64,000 bases of DNA from Ahrensia sp. GTDB taxonomy: Bacteria; Pseudomonadota; Alphaproteobacteria; Rhizobiales; Rhizobiaceae. How positions within the stretch are numbered: the stretch's first letter is position 1; each line of letters starts with the position of its first letter. Under the pieces are notes generated by a model. That model did no database searches. It was not told the origin of the DNA and was given only the letters and a program-made list of their open reading frames with translations. Shown here piece by piece: positions 18,554 to 27,703 of the stretch. Made by a program: the position numbers and the translations under genes. The stretch spans positions 62,001 through 126,000 of the forward strand of contig PAKZ01000044.1 in NCBI GenBank assembly GCA_002706335.1, in the 5' to 3' direction.

Positions 18554-18601
18554 GTTTAGAGAATCGCGGAATTGCGGGCTTTATGCGGATGGATTGCCGC
18601 A

Positions 18602-18625
18602 GAATGGGTAGTTTTCTACCCATTC
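18602..18625. promoter_or_regulatory. Dyad upstream of the sigma-54 promoter, candidate DctD enhancer site
   Basis: GAATGGGTAG-tttt-CTACCCATTC, 10-bp perfect arms, centre about 60 bp upstream of the -24 element. Confidence 0.5.
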
Positions 18626-18647
18626 CCTCACGGCGATGTCACCGATA

Positions 18648-20018
18648 CTACCCCTCGGCGTCGGAGGCGATGCCGAGCTTGCGCATCTTGTCGTAGAGGC
18701 CCTTGCGGGAAATGCCGAGCGCTTCATGGACATCCTTCAGCTTGCCGCCGGCCTTGCGGATCTCGGCCTCGATAACGGCGCGCTCGAAAGCCGCCATGCG
18801 GTCGGACAGCGGTCCGCCGAAATCCTCTCCCGCGGACGCCGCGCCGTTGCCGAACCCGTTCCACAAGCCAAGCACCCAGCGGTCCGCGACATTGCGCAAT
18901 TCGCGTACGTTGCCGGGCCATTCATGCGCGAGGAGCTGGCGTTCCAGCTCCGGGGTGAAATCGGGAATTTCGCGGCGGTAACGGGCGCGGGCCAGGCGGG
19001 CGAGCCGCTCGAACAGGAGCGGGATGTCCTCGCGCCGGTCGCGCAGCGGCGGAATGGAAAGCGAGACCACATTGAGACGGTAGAACAGGTCGGCACGAAA
19101 GCGGCCGGCCTTGGCCTCCTCCGACAGGTCCGACTTGGTGGCGGCGATGAAGCGAACGTCCAGGGGGATGCGCTTGTTGGAGCCGAGGCGCTCGATGGCG
19201 CGTTCCTCGATTGCGCGCAGGAGTTTTGCCTGCAGGTCGAGCGGCATGGTTTCGATTTCGTCGAGGAAAACCGTTCCGCCGTCAGCGTGTTCGAGCTTGC
19301 CTATGCGCTGTTTCGATGCGCCGGTGAATGCGCCGGCCTCATGGCCGAAGAGTTCGGATTCGAAGATGTCGGGCGGAAGGGCGGCGCAGTTGAGCGCAAC
19401 GAAGCTCGATGTCGCGCGGGGCGAGAAATCATGCAGGGCGCGCGCGACGACCTCCTTGCCGGCGCCCGTCTCGCCGATGACGATGACATCCGCGCCAGTG
19501 TCGGCGACCAATTCGATCTCGTCGCGCAGCGCGGCGATCGCGGGCGAGCGACCGACGATGCGTTCGGCAATGCCGCTGACCGCATCTAGTTCGGAGCGCA
19601 GGATGCGGTTTTCCAGGACGAGGCGGCGCTTTTCCAGCGCGCGGCGGGTGACCGCGCCGAGGTCCTGAACGCGAAAGGGTTTAGGGATGAAGTCGTAAGC
19701 GCCCTCGCGCATCGCATCGACGGCGATCTGGATGTCGCCATGGCCGGTGACAAGAATGACGGGGATCGCCGGGTCCAACTCCAGAACCCTCGCCATGAAC
19801 TGCATGCCATCCATCTCGGGCATGCGGATGTCGGAGACGACGGCGCCCGTGAAGTCTCGGTGGATCGCCTCCAGCGCGTCGGAAGGGCGCTTGAAGTCGA
19901 CGACATCGAGATCGTCGAGTTCGAGGCCCTGCCTGAGTGCGTGGCGCAGATCGTCATCGTCGTCGACGAGGAGGATATCCGGTCCGGATTGGGTCAAGGG
20001 TGTCTGGTCCTCTCGAAC
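18648..20018 (-). CDS. dctD: Sigma-54-dependent C4-dicarboxylate response regulator (DctD/NtrC type)
   Basis: ILLVDDDDDLRHALRQGLELDDLDVV receiver, GETGAGKEVVARALH, ELFGHEAGAFTGASKQRIGKLEHADGGTVFLDEI, C-terminal Fis HTH. Start inferred as GTG at 20018 because the longer ORF (to 20123) would overlap dctB. Confidence 0.92.
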   Translation of the reverse strand, partial: VREDQTPLTQSGPDILLVDDDDDLRHALRQGLELDDLDVVDFKRPSDALEAIHRDFTGAVVSDIRMPEMDGMQFMARVLELDPAIPVILVTGHGDIQIAVDAMREGAYDFIPKPFRVQDLGAVTRRALEKRRLVLENRILRSELDAVSGIAERIVGRSPAIAALRDEIELVADTGADVIVIGETGAGKEVVARALHDFSPRATSSFVALNCAALPPDIFESELFGHEAGAFTGASKQRIGKLEHADGGTVFLDEIETMPLDLQAKLLRAIEERAIERLGSNKRIPLDVRFIAATKSDLSEEAKAGRFRADLFYRLNVVSLSIPPLRDRREDIPLLFERLARLARARYRREIPDFTPELERQLLAHEWPGNVRELRNVADRWVLGLWNGFGNGAASAGEDFGGPLSDRMAAFERAVIEAEIRKAGGKLKDVHEALGISRKGLYDKMRKLGIASDAEG

Positions 20019-20022
20019 GGCA

Positions 20023-21828
20023 TCATTCCGCCGCCTGTGCCTGTCGGTCGTCCGCCGGAATATCGATGATGAAGCAGGCCCCGGTTTCTCCCTCGCGGTC
20101 AACCAGCCGGACGGAGCCTTCAAGGTCGCGCACGACGCTGTCGACGATGGAAAGCCCCAGTCCGAGACCGGAACCGACCGGCTTGGTGGTGAAGAAGGGT
20201 TCGAAGACCTTGCCGCGCAAATCCGCGCCGATGCCGGGGCCGTTGTCGGCGATGCGGATCATGACACGATCGTTCTCGGTCCAGGCGACGATGTCGATGC
20301 GCGCGCCGGCCGGGGCAAGGCCGTCCTCACCCGCCAGCGCGTCGACGGCGTTACCGACCAGATTGACGACGATCTGGGAGAGGCGGATGGGCCCGGTGCG
20401 GGCGGTCAGGCCGGCGGGAATGTCGGTGGTGATCCTGACGCCGGCCTTCTTCGCCTTCTGGCCGACCAGCAGCAGCGCTTCGGACGCGACGCTGCCGATC
20501 GTGGCGGGGACGAGCGCCGTGCCGGGCTTTCGCGAGAATGCAAGCAATGTCTTCGACAGCTGGCTCATGCGGTCGACCATCTGACCGATGCGGGTGAGCA
20601 CATCCGGTACCGCGGCGGTCTTGCCGCGTTGGATCATCTTCGCGGCATTGTCGGCATAGGTCTTAATGGCGGCCAGCGGCTGGTTGTATTCATGGCTGAG
20701 CGTGGCCGACATCTGGCCGATGACGGCGAGCTTGGCTGCGTGAACCAGTTCGCCCTGGGTCTCGCGCAACTGTTCCTCGGTGAGGCGGCGCGCCTCGTTT
20801 TCCTGGCGCAGCGCCGCATTGACCTCGGAGAGTTCGGCGGTGCGGTCCCGGACAATCCTTTCGAGGCGCATGTTCTGCGCCTTCTCCCGGCGCATGCGTG
20901 TGACCGCCATTTCCTGGCGCCAGACGAGAAGCAGCGTCGACAGGCCGATCAGGAGTACCGCCAGTCCGGTGATCCAGGACGCGTTGCGCCGGGCGATGGC
21001 GACCGGTCCGGCATCGACCAGCACATGCATCGTCCAGCCGAGAATGGGGATGGACCTTTCGGCCTCGACGAAAAGCGCATTGCCTGCATCCGGCACACGA
21101 GTGAACTCGCCGGTGGCGAATGCAAGCGGCCCGATGCCGGGCGCGGCCTCGGATGCTGCCCAGGGCTCGCTCACCCATTGCGGGCGATTTGACAGGAAGA
21201 CGAATTCGCGCGCGTCGGTGACGAAGATCGGATGGCTCGACAGCGACCAGTTGGCCTCGATCGCCCCGAAAGGAACGGCGACGATGATCATGCCGGCATC
21301 CTGTCCGGGACGAGGCCCTGGAATGTGAGAGGCGAAGGCATAGGCGCGCGATCCGTCGGCCAGCCGCAATGCACTGCGGCCCAGCCGGCGCTGGGCGACC
21401 GTCTCCGGAAGGTTGGACCCGATAATGTTGCGGCTGCGGATCAGGCCGTTCGCCGACGCGAGAATTTCACCGTCGATCGTGGCGACGGCGATATCGCGCG
21501 CGCCGGAGGCCGCGGCGACGCTCGGCAGCAGCGGCTGCATGGAGTAGGCCTGCTCGCGTGGCGACCCGCCGAGGAAGAGATTGCGGACATCGGCACGCCG
21601 CGACAGGAGCGGCGGAATGAGCCGGTATTTCTCCATCACGCCGGACAGCGCCTCGATCTGCAAGGCGAGCGTCTCCTCGGCGGTGGAGGCGAGGGAGGTG
21701 CGGGCACGTTCGCCCGCCCAGTCGCGGGCGATCCAGACCGACAGGCCGAGGCACAGAAGCGTCAGGCCTATCACCGCACGGGTGACTACCCGATAACGTT
21801 TCTTCAATTGTGCGCCGCTTGCCGTCAT
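20023..21828 (-). CDS. dctB: Sensor histidine kinase (DctB)
   Basis: Two-TM periplasmic sensor, QMSATLSHEYNQPLAAIKTYADNAAKMI H-box, MIRIADNGPGIGADLRGKVFEPFFTTKPVGSGLGLGLSI ATPase. Confidence 0.92.
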   Translation of the reverse strand: MTASGAQLKKRYRVVTRAVIGLTLLCLGLSVWIARDWAGERARTSLASTAEETLALQIEALSGVMEKYRLIPPLLSRRADVRNLFLGGSPREQAYSMQPLLPSVAAASGARDIAVATIDGEILASANGLIRSRNIIGSNLPETVAQRRLGRSALRLADGSRAYAFASHIPGPRPGQDAGMIIVAVPFGAIEANWSLSSHPIFVTDAREFVFLSNRPQWVSEPWAASEAAPGIGPLAFATGEFTRVPDAGNALFVEAERSIPILGWTMHVLVDAGPVAIARRNASWITGLAVLLIGLSTLLLVWRQEMAVTRMRREKAQNMRLERIVRDRTAELSEVNAALRQENEARRLTEEQLRETQGELVHAAKLAVIGQMSATLSHEYNQPLAAIKTYADNAAKMIQRGKTAAVPDVLTRIGQMVDRMSQLSKTLLAFSRKPGTALVPATIGSVASEALLLVGQKAKKAGVRITTDIPAGLTARTGPIRLSQIVVNLVGNAVDALAGEDGLAPAGARIDIVAWTENDRVMIRIADNGPGIGADLRGKVFEPFFTTKPVGSGLGLGLSIVDSVVRDLEGSVRLVDREGETGACFIIDIPADDRQAQAAE

Positions 21829-21846
21829 GACCGGCTGTTTTACCGG

Positions 21847-22959
21847 TCAGTCGTGTTCCTGCACAAGCCGACGTTCGAAGGAGAGTGTCTTGATCAGCGC
21901 ATAGACCGTATTGCCCGGGCGCAAACCGAGATCCTCTACCGTGCGGCGGGTGACGCGCGCCTTGACAAGTTGCAGGCCGACAATGCCGCGGATTTCCACA
22001 GAGGCGCGGCCGTCTCCGATGATTTCCTCGATGACCATGGGAAGCTGATTGCGCACCGAGATGTCGCTGCGCGGAACCAACGATAGCGCGACATCGCTGG
22101 AATCGACGCGCAGGCGCAAGGCTGTTCCCGGCGCGGGCATGTCTTCGCGGTTCCGCGGCCCGAGAAGGTAGACCGTGTAACCTTCCAGATCGAGCTCCAT
22201 CATGTCGTGGTCTTCGTCGTAATGACGGAAAATCGCGCGCAGAAGCACGCTGGCGGACCCCTGACCGAGATGTTCGCCCAAATCGGAGCGGGCGAAAAGC
22301 GCTGTGGCGTCGCCGGAGGCGACGACGCGGCCTTGCGAGACGATCACCAGCGTGTCGGCGAGCCGGGCGATCTCGTCGATCTCGTGGCTGACATAGAGAA
22401 TCGGGATGCGCGTTTCGGAGCGGATGAGCTCCAGATAGGGCATGATCCGCGCGCGCCGGGCATGGTCGAGCGAGGCGAGCGGTTCGTCCATCAACAGGAT
22501 CTGCGGGTTCGACATCAAGGCCCGGGCAATGGCGACACGCTTGCGTTCGCCGCCGGACAGGGTTTCCGGCATGCGCTCGATCAGGGTATCTATGCCGAGC
22601 ATGGCGACGATCTGGTCGAAGTGCGGCTGGCCTGGCCGCGCCGCGTTGCGGGCGGCGCCATAGGCGATGTTGCGTCGGACGGTCATATGCGGGAACAGGC
22701 GGTCGTCCTGGAAGACGTAGCCGACCTTGCGGCGATGGGCGGCGACATCGATACCCTTGTTCGTGTCGTGCACGACGCGACCGCCATATTCGATGCGGGC
22801 GCGGTCCGGCCGGGTCAGCCCGGCGACGGATCGCAACAGTGTGGACTTGCCGGCGCCCGACTGGCCGAAGATCGCGGTGATGCCGTGTCCCGCCTCGAAG
22901 GCTGCCTCGAGCGTGAACGTGCCGGCCCTGACGCCGATATCTATGGCGAGCTCAGCCAT
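21847..22959 (-). CDS. modC: Molybdenum ABC transporter ATP-binding protein
   Basis: GITAIFGQSGAGKSTLLRSVAGLTRPD, LSGGERKRVAIARALMSNPQILLMDEPLASLD, C-terminal mop-like domain. Confidence 0.95.
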   Translation of the reverse strand: MAELAIDIGVRAGTFTLEAAFEAGHGITAIFGQSGAGKSTLLRSVAGLTRPDRARIEYGGRVVHDTNKGIDVAAHRRKVGYVFQDDRLFPHMTVRRNIAYGAARNAARPGQPHFDQIVAMLGIDTLIERMPETLSGGERKRVAIARALMSNPQILLMDEPLASLDHARRARIMPYLELIRSETRIPILYVSHEIDEIARLADTLVIVSQGRVVASGDATALFARSDLGEHLGQGSASVLLRAIFRHYDEDHDMMELDLEGYTVYLLGPRNREDMPAPGTALRLRVDSSDVALSLVPRSDISVRNQLPMVIEEIIGDGRASVEIRGIVGLQLVKARVTRRTVEDLGLRPGNTVYALIKTLSFERRLVQEHD

Positions 22960-23647
22960 TGCGGGCCTTCCTCACCGAGGGCAGGCGGGCGGCGACCCAT
23001 TCGGAGGCGAGGATCGCGCCGACAGCGAGAAACACGGAGAATCCGATCAGCCGCAGCGCGGCGGCGTCGCCTGTAGGGCTTTGCAGGAGCGAGTAGATCG
23101 CCAGCGACAGCGTCTGGGTCTGGCCCGGAATGTTCGAGACGAAGGTGATGGTCGCGCCGAATTCGCCCAGCGCCTTGGCGAAGCCGAGGATGATCCCGGC
23201 GAGGATGCCGGGAAAGGCGAGCGGCAGGACGATGGTGACGAGGATGCGCAGGCGGCCGGCGCCCAGGGTCTTCGCGGCTTCCTCGAGGCCCGGATCGATC
23301 GCTTCAAGCGACAGGCGGATCGGGCGGACGAGCAGCGGAAAGCCCATGACCGCGGCGGCGAGCGCGGCGCCGGTCCAGCGGAAGGCGAATTCGAGGCCGG
23401 TCATTTCGCGCAGCAGCCAGCCGAGGGGGCCGTTCGCGCCGAACCAGACGAGCAGCGCGTAACCGGTGACAACAGGCGGCAGGACAAGGGGCAGGGTCGT
23501 GACCGCCTGAAGCAGGCCGCGACCGCGGAAGCGCCAGCGGGCGAGCGCCCAGGCCACGAGAAAGGCGAAGGGGAGCGCCGCGACCATGGCGACGGTCGCG
23601 ACTTTCAGCGACAGCGCGATGATTGCAAGCTCGCCCCCCGTCAGCAT
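22952..23647 (-). CDS. modB: Molybdate ABC transporter permease
   Basis: LPLVLPPVVTGYALLVWFGANGPLGWLL, LGEFGATITFVSNIPGQTQTLSLAIYSLLQ. Start at MLTGGELAI. Confidence 0.94.
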   Translation of the reverse strand: MLTGGELAIIALSLKVATVAMVAALPFAFLVAWALARWRFRGRGLLQAVTTLPLVLPPVVTGYALLVWFGANGPLGWLLREMTGLEFAFRWTGAALAAAVMGFPLLVRPIRLSLEAIDPGLEEAAKTLGAGRLRILVTIVLPLAFPGILAGIILGFAKALGEFGATITFVSNIPGQTQTLSLAIYSLLQSPTGDAAALRLIGFSVFLAVGAILASEWVAARLPSVRKARNG

Positions 23648-23648
23648 G

Positions 23649-24434
23649 TCATCCCTGTCCGGCTTCGCCACCGGCAAGGAAGCCGAACCTGGCGAGAATT
23701 GCCTGCCCCTGCGGGGCGATCAGCCGGTCGAGAAAGGTCTGGCCGACCTCGCCGCCGCCGGAAAGCAGGACAGCCTCATAGGCGATTTCAGGATGGCTCG
23801 CCGGATCGAAGCGATAGGCGATGGCGAGGTCCGGCTGCATGCGCGCATCGGTGGAATAGACGATGGCCGCGCCGACCTCGCCGCGCGCGGCCATGGCGAG
23901 CGCGACACGGACATTCTCCGCAAAGGCGGCGTTGGCGGACACTGCGTCCCAGATGCCGAGCGTTTCGAGCGCTGCCTTCGCATAGATGCCTGCCGGCACA
24001 TTGGTCGGATCGCCCATCGCAAAGCGGGAAGAGAGGAGGTCGGCGATATCTGTCGCGCCGGTCGATATCGACGCGACGACGAGGCCGTTGTGCGCGATCA
24101 CCACCGGATTGCCGTCCAGACGCTCCGGAGCGTTTTCGCCAAGCCATTTCACCCAGTCGCGGTTGGCGGAGATGTAGACCCCGGCCGGCGCGCCTTCGGC
24201 GACTTGGCGGGCGAGTGTGGAGGAACTCGCGACCGAAACGGAGACGGCGCAGCCCGTGTTGGACGTGAAGGCATCGGCGAATTCGCCGACGGCGTCGGTC
24301 ATGGAGGCGGCGGCGAAGACGATCAGCGGGCCATCGCCGCAATCGAGGTCGGCGGCTCGTGCGGTGGCGGCAGACAGGGTCAGGGCGGCGAAGGTGGCGA
24401 GCGCCACCCGGCGCAACGCGGTCAGCGAAGTCAT
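23649..24434 (-). CDS. modA: Molybdate ABC transporter substrate-binding protein
   Basis: LIVFAAASMTDAVGEFADAFTSNTGCAVSVSVASSSTLARQVAEGAPAGVYISANRDWVKWL. Confidence 0.94.
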   Translation of the reverse strand: MTSLTALRRVALATFAALTLSAATARAADLDCGDGPLIVFAAASMTDAVGEFADAFTSNTGCAVSVSVASSSTLARQVAEGAPAGVYISANRDWVKWLGENAPERLDGNPVVIAHNGLVVASISTGATDIADLLSSRFAMGDPTNVPAGIYAKAALETLGIWDAVSANAAFAENVRVALAMAARGEVGAAIVYSTDARMQPDLAIAYRFDPASHPEIAYEAVLLSGGGEVGQTFLDRLIAPQGQAILARFGFLAGGEAGQG

Positions 24435-24445
24435 GGCGGTTCTCC

Positions 24446-24467
24446 GATGTGTTCTACGAAACATATC
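24446..24467. promoter_or_regulatory. Imperfect dyad in the modE-modA gap, candidate ModE (Mo-box) site
   Basis: GATGTGTTCTACGAAACATATC: outer 8 bp match as an inverted repeat with one mismatch. Confidence 0.35.
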
Positions 24468-24483
24468 GGGATTCCGCATCCTG

Positions 24484-24864
24484 TCAATTGTCCTTCGCAT
24501 CGGACGCGGCATCAGGCGAGAGCATGGATTTCAGCGTGTCGATTTCCGGCGCGGCGGCCTTGCCGGCCTTGTCCATCATGCGGCGATAGGTGGCCAGTAC
24601 TTCCTCGCCGGTTGCGGTGAGGCGCGCGCCGCCGCGCGCGCTGCCTCCGCGCTCTGTTTCGACGACGGGTTCGCGGAAGGCGGCGTTCATCGCCTCGACC
24701 AGTGACCAGGCGCGCTTGTAGCTCATCTTCATGCGCCGGCCGGCGGCGGCGATGGAGCCGGTGTCACGAATGCCTTCGAGCAAATCCGCCTTGCCGGGGC
24801 CGATCGCGAAATCTCCGACTAGCGCGATCCGCAGATGCAGCGGTCTCGCCGGGTTGTTGGTCAT
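24484..24864 (-). CDS. modE: ModE-type winged-HTH molybdate-responsive regulator lacking a C-terminal molbindin domain
   Basis: DFAIGPGKADLLEGIRDTGSIAAAGRRMKMSYKRAWSLVEAMNAAFREPVVETERGGSARGGARLTATGEEVL. Confidence 0.88.
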   Translation of the reverse strand: MTNNPARPLHLRIALVGDFAIGPGKADLLEGIRDTGSIAAAGRRMKMSYKRAWSLVEAMNAAFREPVVETERGGSARGGARLTATGEEVLATYRRMMDKAGKAAAPEIDTLKSMLSPDAASDAKDN

Positions 24865-24945
24865 GATGCGTCACTTTCCTCATGAGCGCGGAGGCTGGAA
24901 GGAAAAGGTAGCATCCACACCGGCTTCACTTGAAGCGGAAACGCT

Positions 24946-25668
24946 TCAGGCCGGTGCGCCTTCGGCGGTCGCGCCGCGGATCGTCGCCTCGACATGGTCG
25001 ACCAGCGCATCGGGAAGGCCGAGCCGGCCGGCCAGCAGGTCGAGATAGCCGCGTTCGGCGCGGCTGTCGGGGCTGATGGTCAGGCGCGAGGCCGTGTAAA
25101 GCTCCACTTTCTGGGCGTCGGTCTTGGCGGCGGCGATGATCGTGTCGAGGTCAAGCGGCGTCGCGAGTTCGCGCTTGATGAATTCGGCGGCGTCCTCGTC
25201 GACGCCGGACAGAGCAAGCTTGCCGGCGATCTGTTCGCGCTCCTCGTCGTCGACATGGCCATCGGCGCGGGCGGCGGCGATCATCGCGCGGATAAGTGCG
25301 AGCGCGAATTCATCCTCGCCCTGCGGCGCGGCGGCGGGATCGAATGCCGTGTCGGCGGGGGGCGGGAGCAAGTCCTGTTCGCCCGCTGCGTCCTGGCGGG
25401 TCTGCTCGGGCGACTTGCCGTCCTGGTAGTTCTGCCAGGCCTTCCAGGCAAGGCCGGCGACGGCGGCGGCCCCGCCGAGCTTGAGCGCCGACCCGGTGAT
25501 CGAACGTCCGGTCGAGGTGCCGAGCAGGATCGCGGCGATGGCGCCGGTGGCCAGAGGGTTGTCCTTGGCCAACTGGCCGACCTGCCCGGCCTTGTCGCGC
25601 ACGGAGCCTTGCGTGCCGGGAACGTTGCTGTCGAGAAGATCGGTCAGAAGCTTTTTCGGGTCGAACAT
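24946..25668 (-). CDS. DUF533 / TerB-like protein
   Basis: MFDPKKLLTDLLDSNVPGTQ...GAIAAILLGTSTGRSITGSALKLGGAAAVAGLAWKAWQNYQ...ALALIRAMIAAARADGHVDDEEREQI. Confidence 0.85.
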   Translation of the reverse strand: MFDPKKLLTDLLDSNVPGTQGSVRDKAGQVGQLAKDNPLATGAIAAILLGTSTGRSITGSALKLGGAAAVAGLAWKAWQNYQDGKSPEQTRQDAAGEQDLLPPPADTAFDPAAAPQGEDEFALALIRAMIAAARADGHVDDEEREQIAGKLALSGVDEDAAEFIKRELATPLDLDTIIAAAKTDAQKVELYTASRLTISPDSRAERGYLDLLAGRLGLPDALVDHVEATIRGATAEGAPA

Positions 25669-25775
25669 CGGCTGGTCCTCTTGTCGGGAAGCGCGGCGCG
25701 CCGTGCGCTGCGCAGGCCTCACGTGGTGTTTCTACAAAGCCAATGCAACAGAGCGATGATCGCGAAGGGTGCGAC

Positions 25776-25806
25776 GAAAAACCCCCGCTGGAGGGCGGGG
25801 GTTCTA
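25776..25806 (-). terminator. Rho-independent terminator of the TRAP QM unit
   Basis: Reverse strand: AACCCCCGC-loop-GCGGGGGTTTTT, GC-rich hairpin then a T5 run, just past the stop at 25814. Confidence 0.75.
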
Positions 25807-25813
25807 TGCCGGC

Positions 25814-27703
25814 CTACTGGATGGAAGGAGGATGGCCGAGGTCAGGCTGTGGGGCCGGTGCCGGTTCACCGGTTGGCGGCGGCGCGGCGTTCAGGTTGAG
25901 GCCGCCCGGAAGACCCGGCAGGCCCATAGACGGTTGGGCGGGCTGCTGACTGCCGCCGGACTGGTCGCCCAGGCCCGAAGGCGCGCCGTTGAGATTGAGA
26001 CCGCCGGGCAGGCCGAGCCCGCCGCCGCCATCCTGACCGGGCAGGCCCGGCAGGCCGCTCGGCGCCCCGGGCGCAGTCGGTGCTCCCATACCCGGCAGCT
26101 GTATCTGAACGTCCTCGAGATTCACCGGCTTTTCATCATCCTTGTAGTGGGTGACGAGGCGCGGATAGAAGATCACGATCATGATCGCCAGGAACTGGAT
26201 AACGATATACGGCAATGCGCCCTTGTAGATCTCGGTGGTGCGGATGCCCTCGATAAACTTGCCTGTCACCACATCGTTCCAAGCCTTCGCCGGCGAGATG
26301 GAACGCAGGTAGAAGAGCGCGAAGCCGAAGGGCGGCGTCAGGAAGGACGTCTGCAGGTTGATGCCGAGGATAATGCCGAGCCAGATCAGGTCGATGCCAA
26401 GTTTCTCGGCCGGGCCGACCAGCAGCGGCACCACGATGAAGGCGATTTCGAAGAAATCGAGGAAGCAGCCGAGAATGAAGACGATGATCGTGACGACGAC
26501 AAGGAAGCCGTGCTCGCCGCCAGGCAGCGAGAGCAGCAGTTCTTCGATCCACAGATGGCCGTTGATGCCATAGAAGGTCAGGCCGAAGACGCGTGCGCCG
26601 ATCAGGATGAACATCACGAAGGATGTCAGCTTGGTGGTCGAATCGAGCGCTTCCTTCAGCGACGTCATGTTGAGGCGGCGCTTGATGAAGGCGAGGATCA
26701 GCGCACCCGTCGCGCCCATGGCACCGCCTTCCGTCGGCGTGGCGATGCCGAGGAAGATCGTGCCGAGCACGAGGAAGATCAGCGCCAGCGGCGGGATCAG
26801 CACGATGATGACCTGTTCGGCAAGGCGCGAAATGATGCCGAGCTTCAGATAGCGGTTGGCGAGGCTGACGACGAGCGCGGTGGCGGTCGCCAGCGTCGCC
26901 GACCAGACGAAGCGCGTCTCGTAGCGCAGGCCGTCGAAGACGAAATGATAGAGCAGGTAATGCAGGCCGACTGTAAGGCCGATCATCACGAGAAGCGAAA
27001 GGACGCCGCCGCCCAGTGTGCGGAATTCCGCCGGAAGGGCGGGCGCGGCTTTCGGCCGGATGAGCGTGACGACGAAGATGTAGGCACAGTAGAGAGTGAC
27101 GATCATCACCGCCGGGAGTAGCGCGCCGACATACATGTCGCCGACCGAGCGGCCCAGCTGGTCCGACATCACGATCAGGACGAGCGACGGCGGCACGATC
27201 TGCGCCAGCGTGCCGGAGGCGGCGATGGTGCCGGTGGCGAGCGAACGGTCATAGCCGTAGCGCATCATGATCGGCAGCGAGATCAACCCCATGGCGATGA
27301 CCGAAGCGGCGACGACACCGGTGGTCGCGCCGAGCAGCGCGCCCACGAAGATAACCGCATAGGCAAGGCCGCCGCGGATCGGGCCGAAGAGCTGGCCGAT
27401 CGTGTCCAGCAAGTCCTCGGCCATGCGCGATCGTTCGAGGATCAGCCCCATGAAGGTGAAGAAGGGGATCGCCAGCAACGTGTCGTTGCGCATGACGTCG
27501 AATATTCGGTTGGCGTTGGCCTGAAGCAGATTGGGAAACAGGCGAATCTGGTCGGGAGCGAAGATCGACAGTTCGACGCCGAGGAAGAAAAAGACGAGGC
27601 CGCCGGCAGCGAGCGTGAAGGCGACCGGGTAACCGAGGAGGAGAAGCGCCATCACCGACGTGAACATGATCGGCGCGAGGTTGTGGGCGATAAGCTCGAT
27701 CAT
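25814..27703 (-). CDS. TRAP transporter large permease with a Pro/Gly/Leu-rich C-terminal tail
   Basis: [61 protein letters not shown]; tail ...[30 protein letters not shown]...[18 protein letters not shown]. Confidence 0.93.
   Translation of the reverse strand: [629 protein letters not shown]

Noticed and set aside
17141-18559. 472-aa plus-strand ORF
   Set aside because: Antisense to dctP; no family features.
20019-20123. Upstream extension of dctD in the ORF track
   Set aside because: This segment overlaps the 3' end of dctB and encodes no receiver-domain sequence. The start was moved to the GTG at 20018.
19732-21192. 486-aa plus-strand ORF
   Set aside because: Antisense to dctB/dctD.
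22727-24268. 513-aa plus-strand ORF
   Set aside because: Antisense to modC, modB and modA.
25769-27121. 450-aa plus-strand ORF
   Set aside because: Antisense to the TRAP large permease; Glu/Asp/Arg-rich shadow frame.
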